From NCBI GenBank assembly GCA_964629335.1, contig CAZVRH010000009.1:1-43816 (forward strand): a DNA stretch of 43,816 bases, written 5' to 3'. Below, piece by piece: positions 1 to 7,823 of this stretch. Below the pieces are notes generated by a model. That model made no database searches, had not been told where the DNA came from, and worked only from the letters and a program-made list of their open reading frames with translations. Positions within the stretch are counted from its first letter, which is position 1. Each line of letters starts with the position of its first letter. The position numbers and the translations under genes were made by a program. Source of the stretch: CACPJA01 sp964629335. GTDB lineage: Bacteria; Pseudomonadota; Gammaproteobacteria; Steroidobacterales; UBA11654.

Positions 1-887
1 ACTCCAATATCCTCTAATTTCAATGTATTAAAATGCGCAGTAACATCTGGATTCAGATACTCAGTTGAACCTATCTCATATAATAGTTGCGCGGTAACCG
101 TACCTACAGAGACTAATCCACCTGTGCCTTCATGCTTTGTAATTACAGACGATCCATCTTCATGTATTTCTGCAATCGGGTAACCAATATCTTTAAAGGT
201 TTTCACTTCCTGAAAGAACGCGTAATTACCGCCTGTTGCTTGTGCACCGCATTCAATAATGTGTCCAGCTGCTAACGCTCCAGCCAACTGATCATAGTCA
301 TCTCTTTGCCAATTAAATTTCCACGCGGCTGGTCCAATAACAACGGAAGCATCTGTTACTCTGGGGCAAATCACAATATCAGCTCCTTGATCTAGAGCTT
401 CTTTAATTCCCCAAGCACCGAGATATGTATTGGCCGTTAAGACTTGATGACCGGAATTATTTAATGCTATTTGTCTATCTATGTTAATGAATTCTTGACC
501 CTGTTCTTGAAGCTGCTCAAGATTATTAATGATATTATCTCCTTCAATATATGCCACCTGACTTGTTAGATTCATTTCATCGAGAATGTTCTGTACTTCT
601 TGGCTCATTGATTTTGGATTCAAGCCTCCTGCATTCACTACAATCTTAATGTTCTTATCTTGGCAAGTTTGAGCAATTTCTCTTAGTTGTTTTAAAAAGG
701 TAGCAACGTATCCCTTGTCTTGGCCTCGTTGTAACATTTGCCCATAAAGTATCCCCATGGTGAGCTCTGCCAAATAATCACCTGTTAATACGTCTATTGG
801 TCCTCCATCAACCAATTCTTTAGCAGCAGATAATTTATCTCCATAATAACCACTACAATTAGCGATTCTAATAATGTCGTTATTCAT
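1..887 (-). CDS. AtuA-like acyl-CoA catabolism protein (partial, 3' end outside window)
   Basis: Translating the minus strand from the ATG at 887 gives an open frame of about 295 codons running off the left edge. It begins MNNDIIRIANCSGYYGDK and contains VNAGGLNPKS, ICPRVTDAS, GGLVSVGTVTAQLLYEIG and YLNPDV. These match the AtuA (DUF1446) family, named for acyclic terpene utilisation in Pseudomonas. The family's biochemical role is not settled; it is found beside acyl-CoA carboxylases and enoyl-CoA hydratases. The start overlaps the end of the tetR gene by 8 bp, so it is translationally coupled as the fourth gene of a beta-alpha-tetR-atuA operon. The C-terminal part cannot be assessed. The family assignment is fairly sure; the substrate is not known. 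Confidence 0.8.
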   Translation of the reverse strand, partial: MNNDIIRIANCSGYYGDKLSAAKELVDGGPIDVLTGDYLAELTMGILYGQMLQRGQDKGYVATFLKQLREIAQTCQDKNIKIVVNAGGLNPKSMSQEVQNILDEMNLTSQVAYIEGDNIINNLEQLQEQGQEFINIDRQIALNNSGHQVLTANTYLGAWGIKEALDQGADIVICPRVTDASVVIGPAAWKFNWQRDDYDQLAGALAAGHIIECGAQATGGNYAFFQEVKTFKDIGYPIAEIHEDGSSVITKHEGTGGLVSVGTVTAQLLYEIGSTEYLNPDVTAHFNTLKLEDIG

Positions 888-1488
888 TATGATTTCCTTT
901 CGCTAAGCCCTTGATGATCAAATCAGTCAGCATGTTTGATGATTCTTCAGGTGAATATTTGATTTTCTCCATGTTCTTTGGATCTGAATATTCTCTACCA
1001 ATACCACCCAAAATAAGTGCAATGGCTTGTGTATCTAATTCTTCAATTTCGTTTTTTTGTTGTGCCTCATTAAGAAGTTTCTTTATATGATTAATATAGG
1101 CATCCTGATGATAATCAATCATTTCTTTAGCCCCCTTAATTTTCCAAAGATCTGCTTCAAATTTTTGTGTCCTCGGACCTACTGCTTCATTTCCAATCTC
1201 AGTAAATTTTTTTAATTTGGCTAAGGGTGAAGCAATATCTTTAATTGAACTTAGTGCCTGGATAGCAATATTGGTTAAAATTCTATCCATGGTTGAAACA
1301 ATCAGATCCTCTTTACTTGGTGCTATTTCATATAATGTCCTAAGTGAGACTTTTAACCTAGAAGCTATATCAGACATAGTTTGATTGGCTATACCAGATT
1401 CTAACAGTTGCTCAAAATCCTCCATTACTTGAATATGTTTTTCACTTAATTCAACTTTCTTGGTTTTTGATAAAGGCTCAACCGTCAC
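880..1488 (-). CDS. TetR-family transcriptional regulator
   Basis: A 202-residue protein with a TetR-type N-terminal helix-turn-helix at about residues 36-62 (TMSDIASRLKVSLRTLYEI followed by SKEDLI). The usual aromatic pair after the recognition helix (Y-x-H/Y-F) is replaced here by YEIAP. The C-terminal helical ligand domain is not diagnostic. It overlaps the upstream carboxylase alpha gene by 4 bp (ATGA) and the downstream atuA-like start by 8 bp, so it is embedded in the operon it probably controls. The perfect 9-bp dyad at 5077-5108, in the divergent promoter of the island, is the best operator candidate. By analogy with AtuR or other acyl-CoA-responsive TetR proteins it may bind an acyl-CoA intermediate; that is inference. 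Confidence 0.85.
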   Translation of the reverse strand: MTVEPLSKTKKVELSEKHIQVMEDFEQLLESGIANQTMSDIASRLKVSLRTLYEIAPSKEDLIVSTMDRILTNIAIQALSSIKDIASPLAKLKKFTEIGNEAVGPRTQKFEADLWKIKGAKEMIDYHQDAYINHIKKLLNEAQQKNEIEELDTQAIALILGGIGREYSDPKNMEKIKYSPEESSNMLTDLIIKGLAKGNHNE

Positions 1489-3422
1489 TTATTTTCTCCT
1501 GTTTCAAGTTTCAAAAGATCGGTACCCAGAGCAACTTGATCTCCTACGTTGATGAAGATCTCATCAATGATTCCATTCTGATCAGCAGCAATCGTGTGAT
1601 TCATCTTCATGGCTTCAATAACCACTAATGGATCTCCTACTGTCACCTTCTGTCCTTTTTTGATGTTTACCTCTATGACTTTACCTGGCATCGGTGAAAG
1701 AAGAGAGTCCTCTGATGCTTTTAAAACAGATGTTTGAAAACGAGGTAGTATCTTTAGTAATTTAGAAACCCCTTGGTTGGTGATCAGCAATAACTCCCCG
1801 TCTTTGGTTACCTGAGATTGGGAGCGAAGACCATTGATTTCAAGATCAATAGAATTATCCTTCCATTCATGAACAATGGCTCTTGAGTCATCGGAGATTT
1901 TAAATGAATCGTTTCTCTGTCGTTTGTATTGAACTTCTAGTTCTTCATCGTCAATCTCAAATGAGATGGTCTGATTTGGCAGTCTAGCATTATGCCAACC
2001 TGAAGGGATATGTCTTAAAACCGAAGCATTAGAACGATTTAAACCTTGTATCCAAAGTGCTGCAATTATTCCTATTGATATTTTTTCAGAATCATTGAGA
2101 GTAATTTTCCCATGCGGCTTATATAGATTGATAAAGTCAGTGGTGGTATTCCCTTTAATAAAATTCTTATCTTTTAAAATATTGCAAAGAAACTCAATGT
2201 TGTTGGTAAATCCACCAAAATGGCTGCTCTGAAGACCTAGGGCTAGTTTTTCAATCGCTGCTTCTCTATTCGAGCCATGAGAAATTACTTTTGCCAACAA
2301 GGGGTCAAAGTCAGTTCCTATTTCCATGCCAGCCTTTACCCCGCTGTCCCATCTTATTCCTTTATTATTTCCGTGCTGATCCGCTATGAGTTTACCTGTA
2401 GAAGGAAGAAAATCATTTGACGGATCTTCCGCATAAATTCTAGCTTCTATCGAATGACCTGCAAAAGTAACGTCTTCTTGACTTAGTGACAAGGTCTCCC
2501 CTTTCGCGATTTTGATTTGTTCTTCAACTATATCGATACCCGTAATCATTTCTGTAACAGGGTGTTCAACTTGTATGCGTGTGTTCATTTCAAGAAACCA
2601 GAATTCATTAGTTTTATCGTCAAATAAAAACTCTATGGTTCCAGCTGATTGGTATTTAATTTGTTTAGCGATCGCGATTGCAGAACCGGTCAGTTGATCT
2701 CTAATATCATTAGTCAGTCTCACCGAGGGGGCTTCTTCAATAATTTTTTGATGTCGACGTTGTATGGAACATTCTCTCTCTCCAAGATGGATAACGTTGC
2801 CGTTATTGTCAGCTAGGATTTGTACCTCAATATGTCTTGAGCTTTCGACATACCTTTCAATAAAAATTCTGTCATCATTAAATGCTTTTTTGGCTTCTTG
2901 TTTTGCCAGTCTAATTGAATCTTTAAGGTCTTTTTGATTGCCAACAATTCTCATTCCTTTGCCTCCTCCACCAGCTGCAGCTTTGACTAGTAAGGGAAAC
3001 CCTATTTTCATAGCTGATTTTTCTGTTTTTACTGATGGCAGCAGTGGAACATTGGCAAGCTTGACATATTGTTTGGCTTCAATTTTATCTCCCATTATCC
3101 GTATGGCTTCAGCTGAAGGACCGATCCAAATCAAACCTTTCTTTTCAACTAGCGATGCAAAATCTGCATTTTCAGATAAAAAGCCATAACCTGGGTGGAT
3201 TGCTTGCGAATTCGTTTGCTTAGCTGCTTTGATAATAGCATCACTGTCCAAATACGAAGTGTCTATTCTTACTGCTTGATCCGCTTCCTTGACGTACGGG
3301 GAGTTTTTATCACTATCGGTGTAAATTGCCACACAATTGAGATTAGAATTATGAGCTGACCTGATAATTCTTGAAGCAATTTCGCCACGATTAGCAATTA
3401 ATATTGTCTTTAAGCTGCTCAT
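1485..3422 (-). CDS. Acyl-CoA carboxylase alpha subunit (biotin carboxylase plus biotin carrier)
   Basis: A 645-residue biotin-dependent carboxylase alpha subunit of the methylcrotonyl-/geranyl-/propionyl-CoA carboxylase type. The N-terminal biotin carboxylase domain starts IANRGEIASRIIR. Its ATP-grasp glycine loop is GGGGKG near residue 151, with IQRRHQK and the catalytic EMNTRIQVEHPVTE segment further on. A linking domain and a C-terminal biotinyl domain follow, with the biotin-accepting lysine in EAMKMNHT (about K606). Length suits MCC or GCC alpha (LiuD/AtuF). The ATG start overlaps the beta-subunit stop by 4 bp (3419-3422), as expected for stoichiometric partners. Whether the substrate is methylcrotonyl-CoA, geranyl-CoA or another branched enoyl-CoA cannot be read from this subunit. 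Confidence 0.93.
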   Translation of the reverse strand: MSSLKTILIANRGEIASRIIRSAHNSNLNCVAIYTDSDKNSPYVKEADQAVRIDTSYLDSDAIIKAAKQTNSQAIHPGYGFLSENADFASLVEKKGLIWIGPSAEAIRIMGDKIEAKQYVKLANVPLLPSVKTEKSAMKIGFPLLVKAAAGGGGKGMRIVGNQKDLKDSIRLAKQEAKKAFNDDRIFIERYVESSRHIEVQILADNNGNVIHLGERECSIQRRHQKIIEEAPSVRLTNDIRDQLTGSAIAIAKQIKYQSAGTIEFLFDDKTNEFWFLEMNTRIQVEHPVTEMITGIDIVEEQIKIAKGETLSLSQEDVTFAGHSIEARIYAEDPSNDFLPSTGKLIADQHGNNKGIRWDSGVKAGMEIGTDFDPLLAKVISHGSNREAAIEKLALGLQSSHFGGFTNNIEFLCNILKDKNFIKGNTTTDFINLYKPHGKITLNDSEKISIGIIAALWIQGLNRSNASVLRHIPSGWHNARLPNQTISFEIDDEELEVQYKRQRNDSFKISDDSRAIVHEWKDNSIDLEINGLRSQSQVTKDGELLLITNQGVSKLLKILPRFQTSVLKASEDSLLSPMPGKVIEVNIKKGQKVTVGDPLVVIEAMKMNHTIAADQNGIIDEIFINVGDQVALGTDLLKLETGENK

Positions 3423-5065
3423 AATCTAAATACACCAAATGCTTCAGTGCCTTTAATTGGTCGGTTGCGAACCACAGATAAGCACATACCGACGACTGTT
3501 CTTGTGTCTCTAGGGTCTATAATTCCATCATCGCTAATTAAGCCGCTGGCCTCGAGTGCCTCAGAACCTTTGTCTTGAAGTTTTTCAACGGCTTTAGTAA
3601 ATCTTTTATCTTCTTCTTCATCAAAATCTTCTCCTTTCTTCCATGCCCTTGCCCTTCTAACCATAGACATGACTCCTGCTATTTGCTTGCCGCCCATTAC
3701 CGCAATCTTTGCTGAAGGCCAAATAAAAGTGAACCGATTATTAAAAGCCCTGCCCGACATTGCATAGGTACCAGCCCCGTAAGAAGCCCCTAAAATAATA
3801 GTTATATGAGGCACTGTTGAATTTGAAACCGCATTAATCATTTGTGATCCTTTTTTGACAATACCGTCTCTCTCAAATTCTTTACCAACAAGAAAGCCTG
3901 TCACATTTTGTAGAAAAATGATTGGTGTGTCTGTTTTGTTACATAATTGGATAAAATGAGCTGCTTTTTGAGAAGAATCTGGATATATGGCGCCATTATT
4001 TCCGATAATTCCAATCGAGTAGCCATGAATGTTAGCCCAACCACAAACTATAGTTGGTCCAAACAAGGGTTTGAATTCTTCAAACCTTGAGCCGTCGACA
4101 ATTCTAGCTATAGCTTCTCTAATATCAAAAGGTGTTTTAAGATCTTTGCTTACCAAACCAAGCAATTCATCGCTATCGTAAATAGGCTCTTCAGGTGTCT
4201 CTTCTATTTGGGGCTCACTTTTTTTCCAGTTGAGATGGGAAACCACTTCTCTGCATAACCTCAGTGCATCCATTTCATCATCAGCAAGATAATCTGATAG
4301 ACCGGATACTTCGGAGTGCATTTGTGCCCCACCAAGCGTTTCATCGTCTGAAATTTCTCCTGTGGCCATTTTGACTAAAGGCGGCCCTGCTAAAAATACT
4401 TTGGATTGTTTGCGAATAAATATATTGTAGTCCGACATTCCAGGTTGATAGGCTCCACCAGCAGTTGATGAACCAAAGACAACACAAATGGTCGGTACTC
4501 TCATTTTTGACAACTCTGTCATCTCATAGAAATGTCGTCCTGTTTCAGCAAAATGTCCCTCACCAATATTCCACGGCTTTTTATCTGAGGTGGGATCAAC
4601 TCGAAGATCAGCACCTGCTGATTCAACAAAACTTATATAGGGAATTCCATTGTCTCTTGCAATTTCAATACAACGACCCCATTTTTTTGCAGCATAAGGG
4701 GTTAATGCTCCCGCAAGTACGGTAGGGTCATTGCCAAAAATCACGCACTCAACACCTGCAATAATACCAATTCCGGCAACTGTTCCTCCTCCTATGGTGT
4801 AATCTGAATCATAAGCTGCTAATGGGCTAATTTCTAAAAAAGGGGTATCAGGATCCAAAACATTAAAGACTCTGTCTCGAATGGACATTTTTCCTTTTTT
4901 GGCTAAGCGTTGATGATGATATTCACCACCGCCTGCTTCAGCCAAATCAAGTAAATCGTCTATATCATTGAGTTTCCGTTGTAGTTCTTCATAATTCTCC
5001 TCGTAGGTTGATGAGCTTTTATCTAAACGGGACACTAATTGTTGTTTTATTTTTTTTGTTTCCAT
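3419..5065 (-). CDS. Acyl-CoA carboxylase beta subunit (carboxyltransferase)
   Basis: A 548-residue carboxyltransferase subunit of the PccB/MccB/AtuC family. The first crotonase-like half carries FVESAGADLRVD and SSTAGGAYQPGMSDY. The second carries GASYGAGTYAMSGRAF and FIWPSAKIAVMGGKQ. Together the halves form the acyl-CoA site and the carboxybiotin site. Where methylcrotonyl-CoA carboxylases usually have MGGEQAA this protein has MGGKQIAG, so the substrate may differ. It is the first gene of the minus-strand operon, divergent from 5131, and its start lies only a few bases from the putative operator. Transfer of the carboxyl group to an enoyl-CoA is the family reaction; the exact substrate is undetermined. 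Confidence 0.92.
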   Translation of the reverse strand: METKKIKQQLVSRLDKSSSTYEENYEELQRKLNDIDDLLDLAEAGGGEYHHQRLAKKGKMSIRDRVFNVLDPDTPFLEISPLAAYDSDYTIGGGTVAGIGIIAGVECVIFGNDPTVLAGALTPYAAKKWGRCIEIARDNGIPYISFVESAGADLRVDPTSDKKPWNIGEGHFAETGRHFYEMTELSKMRVPTICVVFGSSTAGGAYQPGMSDYNIFIRKQSKVFLAGPPLVKMATGEISDDETLGGAQMHSEVSGLSDYLADDEMDALRLCREVVSHLNWKKSEPQIEETPEEPIYDSDELLGLVSKDLKTPFDIREAIARIVDGSRFEEFKPLFGPTIVCGWANIHGYSIGIIGNNGAIYPDSSQKAAHFIQLCNKTDTPIIFLQNVTGFLVGKEFERDGIVKKGSQMINAVSNSTVPHITIILGASYGAGTYAMSGRAFNNRFTFIWPSAKIAVMGGKQIAGVMSMVRRARAWKKGEDFDEEEDKRFTKAVEKLQDKGSEALEASGLISDDGIIDPRDTRTVVGMCLSVVRNRPIKGTEAFGVFRL

Positions 5066-5076
5066 TAAAAATAGGT

Positions 5077-5108
5077 TTTGGTAATATTATTGACAAAACA
5101 TTACCAAA
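5077..5108. promoter_or_regulatory. Perfect 9-bp inverted repeat, candidate TetR operator
   Basis: TTTGGTAAT (5077-5085) and ATTACCAAA (5100-5108) are exact reverse complements separated by 14 bp. They lie in the 65-bp gap between two divergent transcription units of one catabolic island that also encodes a TetR regulator. The right side overlaps a TTGACA -35 hexamer at 5090-5095. The location would let one regulator control both directions. Binding by the TetR protein at 880-1488 is inference. Confidence 0.55.
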
Positions 5109-5119
5109 GTTAATATTCT
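5090..5119 (+). promoter_or_regulatory. Candidate sigma70 promoter for 5131-7095
   Basis: A consensus -35 TTGACA (5090-5095) is followed after 18 bp by TATTCT (5114-5119); TAATAT at 5111-5116 is an alternative -10 with shorter spacing. The predicted start site falls only a few bases before the ATG at 5131. No Shine-Dalgarno is visible there, so the mRNA may be nearly leaderless. Confidence 0.45.
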
Positions 5120-5130
5120 AATTCAAATAA

Positions 5131-5931
5131 ATGAAACAAATAATTTCAGCAATAAGACAAGAGATGTTAACTCTAAATGAGCTAGTTAACTCCTTATCAG
5201 CAGATGAATGGTCCTGTCCTACTGGATTCAAGAACTGGTCTACAGAAATAATAATTTCTCATTTATATTATTTTGACTTAATGACTATATATTCAGTCAA
5301 TAAACCTGAAAAATTTAAGGAAGAAGCTGCATTTATATTGACAGCCTTTTCAAATGAAAATCAATCCCTTCGACGTGCAGAGATAATCCACAGAAGACTT
5401 AAAACATCAGGAAGAGAAGAGCTAGTCAACGGTTGGCTTAAATCAAACGATCTAATGTGTGAAGTTTTTGAAAAGATCGACCCTAAAACCAGATGCAAAT
5501 GGTTTGGCCCAGACATGGGGGCTAAAATGTTTATGACCGCTCGATATATGGAGATCTGGTCACACGCACAAGCCATCTATGATTTGAGACATCAATCTAG
5601 AGATTACAATGATGATATAAAGAATATCGTCAATATCGGCATTAAAACCTTTGATTGGACCTACATTAATCGGAAACTGGAAGTCCCAAATCAAAGACCA
5701 TATATTGTTCTCACAGCACCATCCGGAGAATTATGGGAGTGGAATGGGCCTTCTGATGAAAATTCTATTTATGGTTTAGCTAGTGATTTTTGTCATGTTG
5801 TCACGCAAAATAGAAATGTACTTGACACTGAATTAGAAGTTAACGGTTCGATTGCAAATCATTGGATGTCTATAGCACAATGTTTTGCTGGAGATCCAGA
5901 AAACCCCCCAGAAAAAGGAACAAGAATTTAA
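5131..5931 (+). CDS. TIGR03084/MDMPI-like DinB-fold protein
   Basis: A 266-residue protein. The N-terminal region resembles mycothiol-dependent maleylpyruvate isomerase N-domains and the DinB-like four-helix fold: LSADEWSCPTGFKNWSTEIIISHL, with candidate metal-ligand histidines in ISHLYYFD and in YMEIWSHAQAIYD. The C-terminal part, ending WMSIAQCFAGDPENPP, matches my memory of the TIGR03084 family of putative metal-binding proteins, which commonly sit beside acyl-CoA dehydrogenases and carboxylases. The catalytic role is unknown to me. It is divergent from the carboxylase beta gene and 12 bp upstream of the acyl-CoA dehydrogenase, so it is probably part of the same pathway. Family assignment is moderately sure; function is not claimed. 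Confidence 0.72.
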   Translation: MKQIISAIRQEMLTLNELVNSLSADEWSCPTGFKNWSTEIIISHLYYFDLMTIYSVNKPEKFKEEAAFILTAFSNENQSLRRAEIIHRRLKTSGREELVNGWLKSNDLMCEVFEKIDPKTRCKWFGPDMGAKMFMTARYMEIWSHAQAIYDLRHQSRDYNDDIKNIVNIGIKTFDWTYINRKLEVPNQRPYIVLTAPSGELWEWNGPSDENSIYGLASDFCHVVTQNRNVLDTELEVNGSIANHWMSIAQCFAGDPENPPEKGTRI

Positions 5932-5943
5932 AAAGGAAATAAT

Positions 5944-7095
5944 ATGAAATGGACAGATGAGCACGAAAGCATAAGAGATACGGCGGCAAAATTTGTAGAC
6001 AATGAAATCAACCCGTACATAGATCAATGGGAAGAAGATGGTATTTTCCCAGCTCATGAGTTGTTTAAAAAATTAGGCGACCTAGGAATGCTTGGAATTA
6101 ATAAACCTGAAAAATATGGTGGACTTGGACTCGATTACAGCTACTCAATAGTTTTTGCTGAAGAGATGGGGAGAATTCATGCAGGAGGAGTCTCCACTGG
6201 TATAGGAATACAAACAGATATGGCGACCCCTGCTCTTGCTAGGTTTGGAAGTGAAGAACTATGTAATGAATTCCTTGTACCCGCAATTTCGGGAGATATG
6301 GTAACCTCTATCGCAGTCAGTGAGCCACACGCAGGATCAGACGTTGCCGCCATCAAAACTGAAGCAAAAAAAGACGGTGATGACTATATAATCAACGGAA
6401 CAAAAATGTGGATATCTAACTCAATTCAGGCAGATTACTTCTGTTTATTAGCCAACACCAGTGAAGGCCAACCTCATAAAAATAAATCATTAATCATTGT
6501 TCCTTCAGATACAAATGGAGTTTCTCTATCTGAACCTTTAAAAAAATTAGGTCTGCGTTCATCCGATACTGCCCAAATATTCTTGGAAAATGTAAGAGTT
6601 CCTCAAAAAAATAGAATCGGCGAGGAAGATATGGGATTTATATATCAAATGATTCAATTTCAAGAAGAACGACTCTATGCTGCGGCAGCATCTTTAAAAG
6701 GGTTTGAAAATATTATTCAAGATACTATTGAATACACTAAACAACGAGAAACATTTGGAAAACCGATTCTGGATAACCAAATTGTTCAATTCAGACTGGC
6801 AGAACTGCAGACTGAAGTTGAATTACTTAGAGCCTTGACTTATAACGCTGTAGAAGAATACATCGAAGGCCAAGATGTCCTCACTAAAGCCTCCATGGTT
6901 AAACTTAAATCCGGACGTTTAGGAAGAGAATTAACCGACGCATGCCTCCAGTTCTGGGGGGGCATGGGTTTTATGTGGGAGAGTTCAGTTGCTAGAGCTT
7001 ACAGGGATACTCGGTTAGGTTCTATAGGTGGTGGTAGCGATGAAGTCATGCTCGGCATTATTTCGAAACAAATGGGTATGTTGGATAGAGATTAA
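5944..7095 (+). CDS. Acyl-CoA dehydrogenase (isovaleryl/LCAD-like active-site layout)
   Basis: A 383-residue flavoprotein acyl-CoA dehydrogenase with a good ribosome site (AAGGAAATAATATG). Family motifs are IAVSEPHAGSDVAAIKT around residue 122, NGTKMWISN, the TKQRETFGKPI segment, and FWGGMGFMWESSVARAYRDTR near the C-terminus. At the usual MCAD catalytic-glutamate position the protein reads IGGGSDEVM, so no glutamate is there. Instead E242 in QEERLYAAA aligns with the alternative catalytic base seen in isovaleryl-CoA dehydrogenase (E254 in DLERL) and long-chain enzymes. This suggests a branched acyl-CoA substrate, fitting a carboxylase pathway in which alpha,beta-dehydrogenation precedes carboxylation. 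It ends convergently with the next gene, overlapping by 4 bp. Confidence 0.9.
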   Translation: MKWTDEHESIRDTAAKFVDNEINPYIDQWEEDGIFPAHELFKKLGDLGMLGINKPEKYGGLGLDYSYSIVFAEEMGRIHAGGVSTGIGIQTDMATPALARFGSEELCNEFLVPAISGDMVTSIAVSEPHAGSDVAAIKTEAKKDGDDYIINGTKMWISNSIQADYFCLLANTSEGQPHKNKSLIIVPSDTNGVSLSEPLKKLGLRSSDTAQIFLENVRVPQKNRIGEEDMGFIYQMIQFQEERLYAAAASLKGFENIIQDTIEYTKQRETFGKPILDNQIVQFRLAELQTEVELLRALTYNAVEEYIEGQDVLTKASMVKLKSGRLGRELTDACLQFWGGMGFMWESSVARAYRDTRLGSIGGGSDEVMLGIISKQMGMLDRD

Positions 7096-7685
7096 GAACC
7101 GCCCTCTTCTTTTCTATTATTTCGTCTCTCTCTCATTCTTTCCCACCAACCTTTGTCATTTGATTCTGCGTTTGTCCTTTTAGAGGATTGGCTTGGCCTA
7201 TCACTCTTTAATACACCATCTGCAAAGTAATTAGGCGAGACATCTAAACATTCTCCCGACGAAGATTTTACCGGTTTTACTGAACTCTTTTGATCATAGC
7301 TTTGCTGTGCTAATGCGTTATCACGATTTTCTATGGTGCTGTCAATCAAGTCTAATAATTCTGATAACTGATCTCCAGAAATTGGATCCTGAGGGTTATT
7401 TTCTGCTTCTAATTCTTCTTTTAAGATCGGTAAAAATTCTTCAGAAATGGGTGCGTTTGCCTCAATGGTTTCAGGTATATAGAAAGACGAGCGTTGCTGT
7501 ATTTCTCTTAAGGCATTAGGTACTGTCAAATCAGGAATTGAATAGCTTGATTGATATTCTTGAACTTCATCACATGTTTGAATGGCTGGCTCAAATAGAC
7601 TACAACTTGACAGATGAACCAGAACTACTGACATAAAGAAATACTTCAACCAAGTTGGGTTGTTTTTGCTTCGGTAAATAATCAT
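7092..7685 (-). CDS. BamC-like outer-membrane lipoprotein (short)
   Basis: A frame is open from 7781, but the start at 7685 (MIIYRSKNNPTW) is preferred. It follows GAAGAAACC and gives a normal lipoprotein signal with hydrophobic FFMSVVLVHLSS and the lipobox cysteine in LSSC, 28 residues in. After the cysteine the segment EVQEYQSSYSIPDLTVP and later FYIPE resembles the extended N-terminal arm of BamC, which binds BamD in the outer-membrane protein assembly complex. The rest is acidic or low complexity with an Arg-rich end (RMRERRNNRK). At about 197 residues it is much shorter than E. coli BamC (344) and lacks obvious helix-grip domains. The neighbouring bepA encodes a BAM-associated protease. 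The lipoprotein call is firm; BamC is inference. Confidence 0.55.
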   Translation of the reverse strand: MIIYRSKNNPTWLKYFFMSVVLVHLSSCSLFEPAIQTCDEVQEYQSSYSIPDLTVPNALREIQQRSSFYIPETIEANAPISEEFLPILKEELEAENNPQDPISGDQLSELLDLIDSTIENRDNALAQQSYDQKSSVKPVKSSSGECLDVSPNYFADGVLKSDRPSQSSKRTNAESNDKGWWERMRERRNNRKEEGGS

Positions 7686-7823
7686 GGTTTCTTCAATATT
7701 GCTCATGGTTTTACTTATAAAATATTCTGCTAATACTTTTTGTCCAGCAGTTAATATAAAATAATGTGATGAGTCTACCAAATACTCAATTTTAATTTTT
7801 AAATTTTTATATGCGAGGGAATA

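Noticed and set aside
2512..3189. Antisense open frames inside the carboxylase alpha gene
   Set aside because: They are mirror readings of a conserved coding sequence, have no ribosome sites and no recognisable domains.
5890..5945. Runs of A and C at the end of the TIGR03084-like gene as a terminator
   Set aside because: No stem-loop is present and the next gene begins 12 bp later with its own ribosome site.
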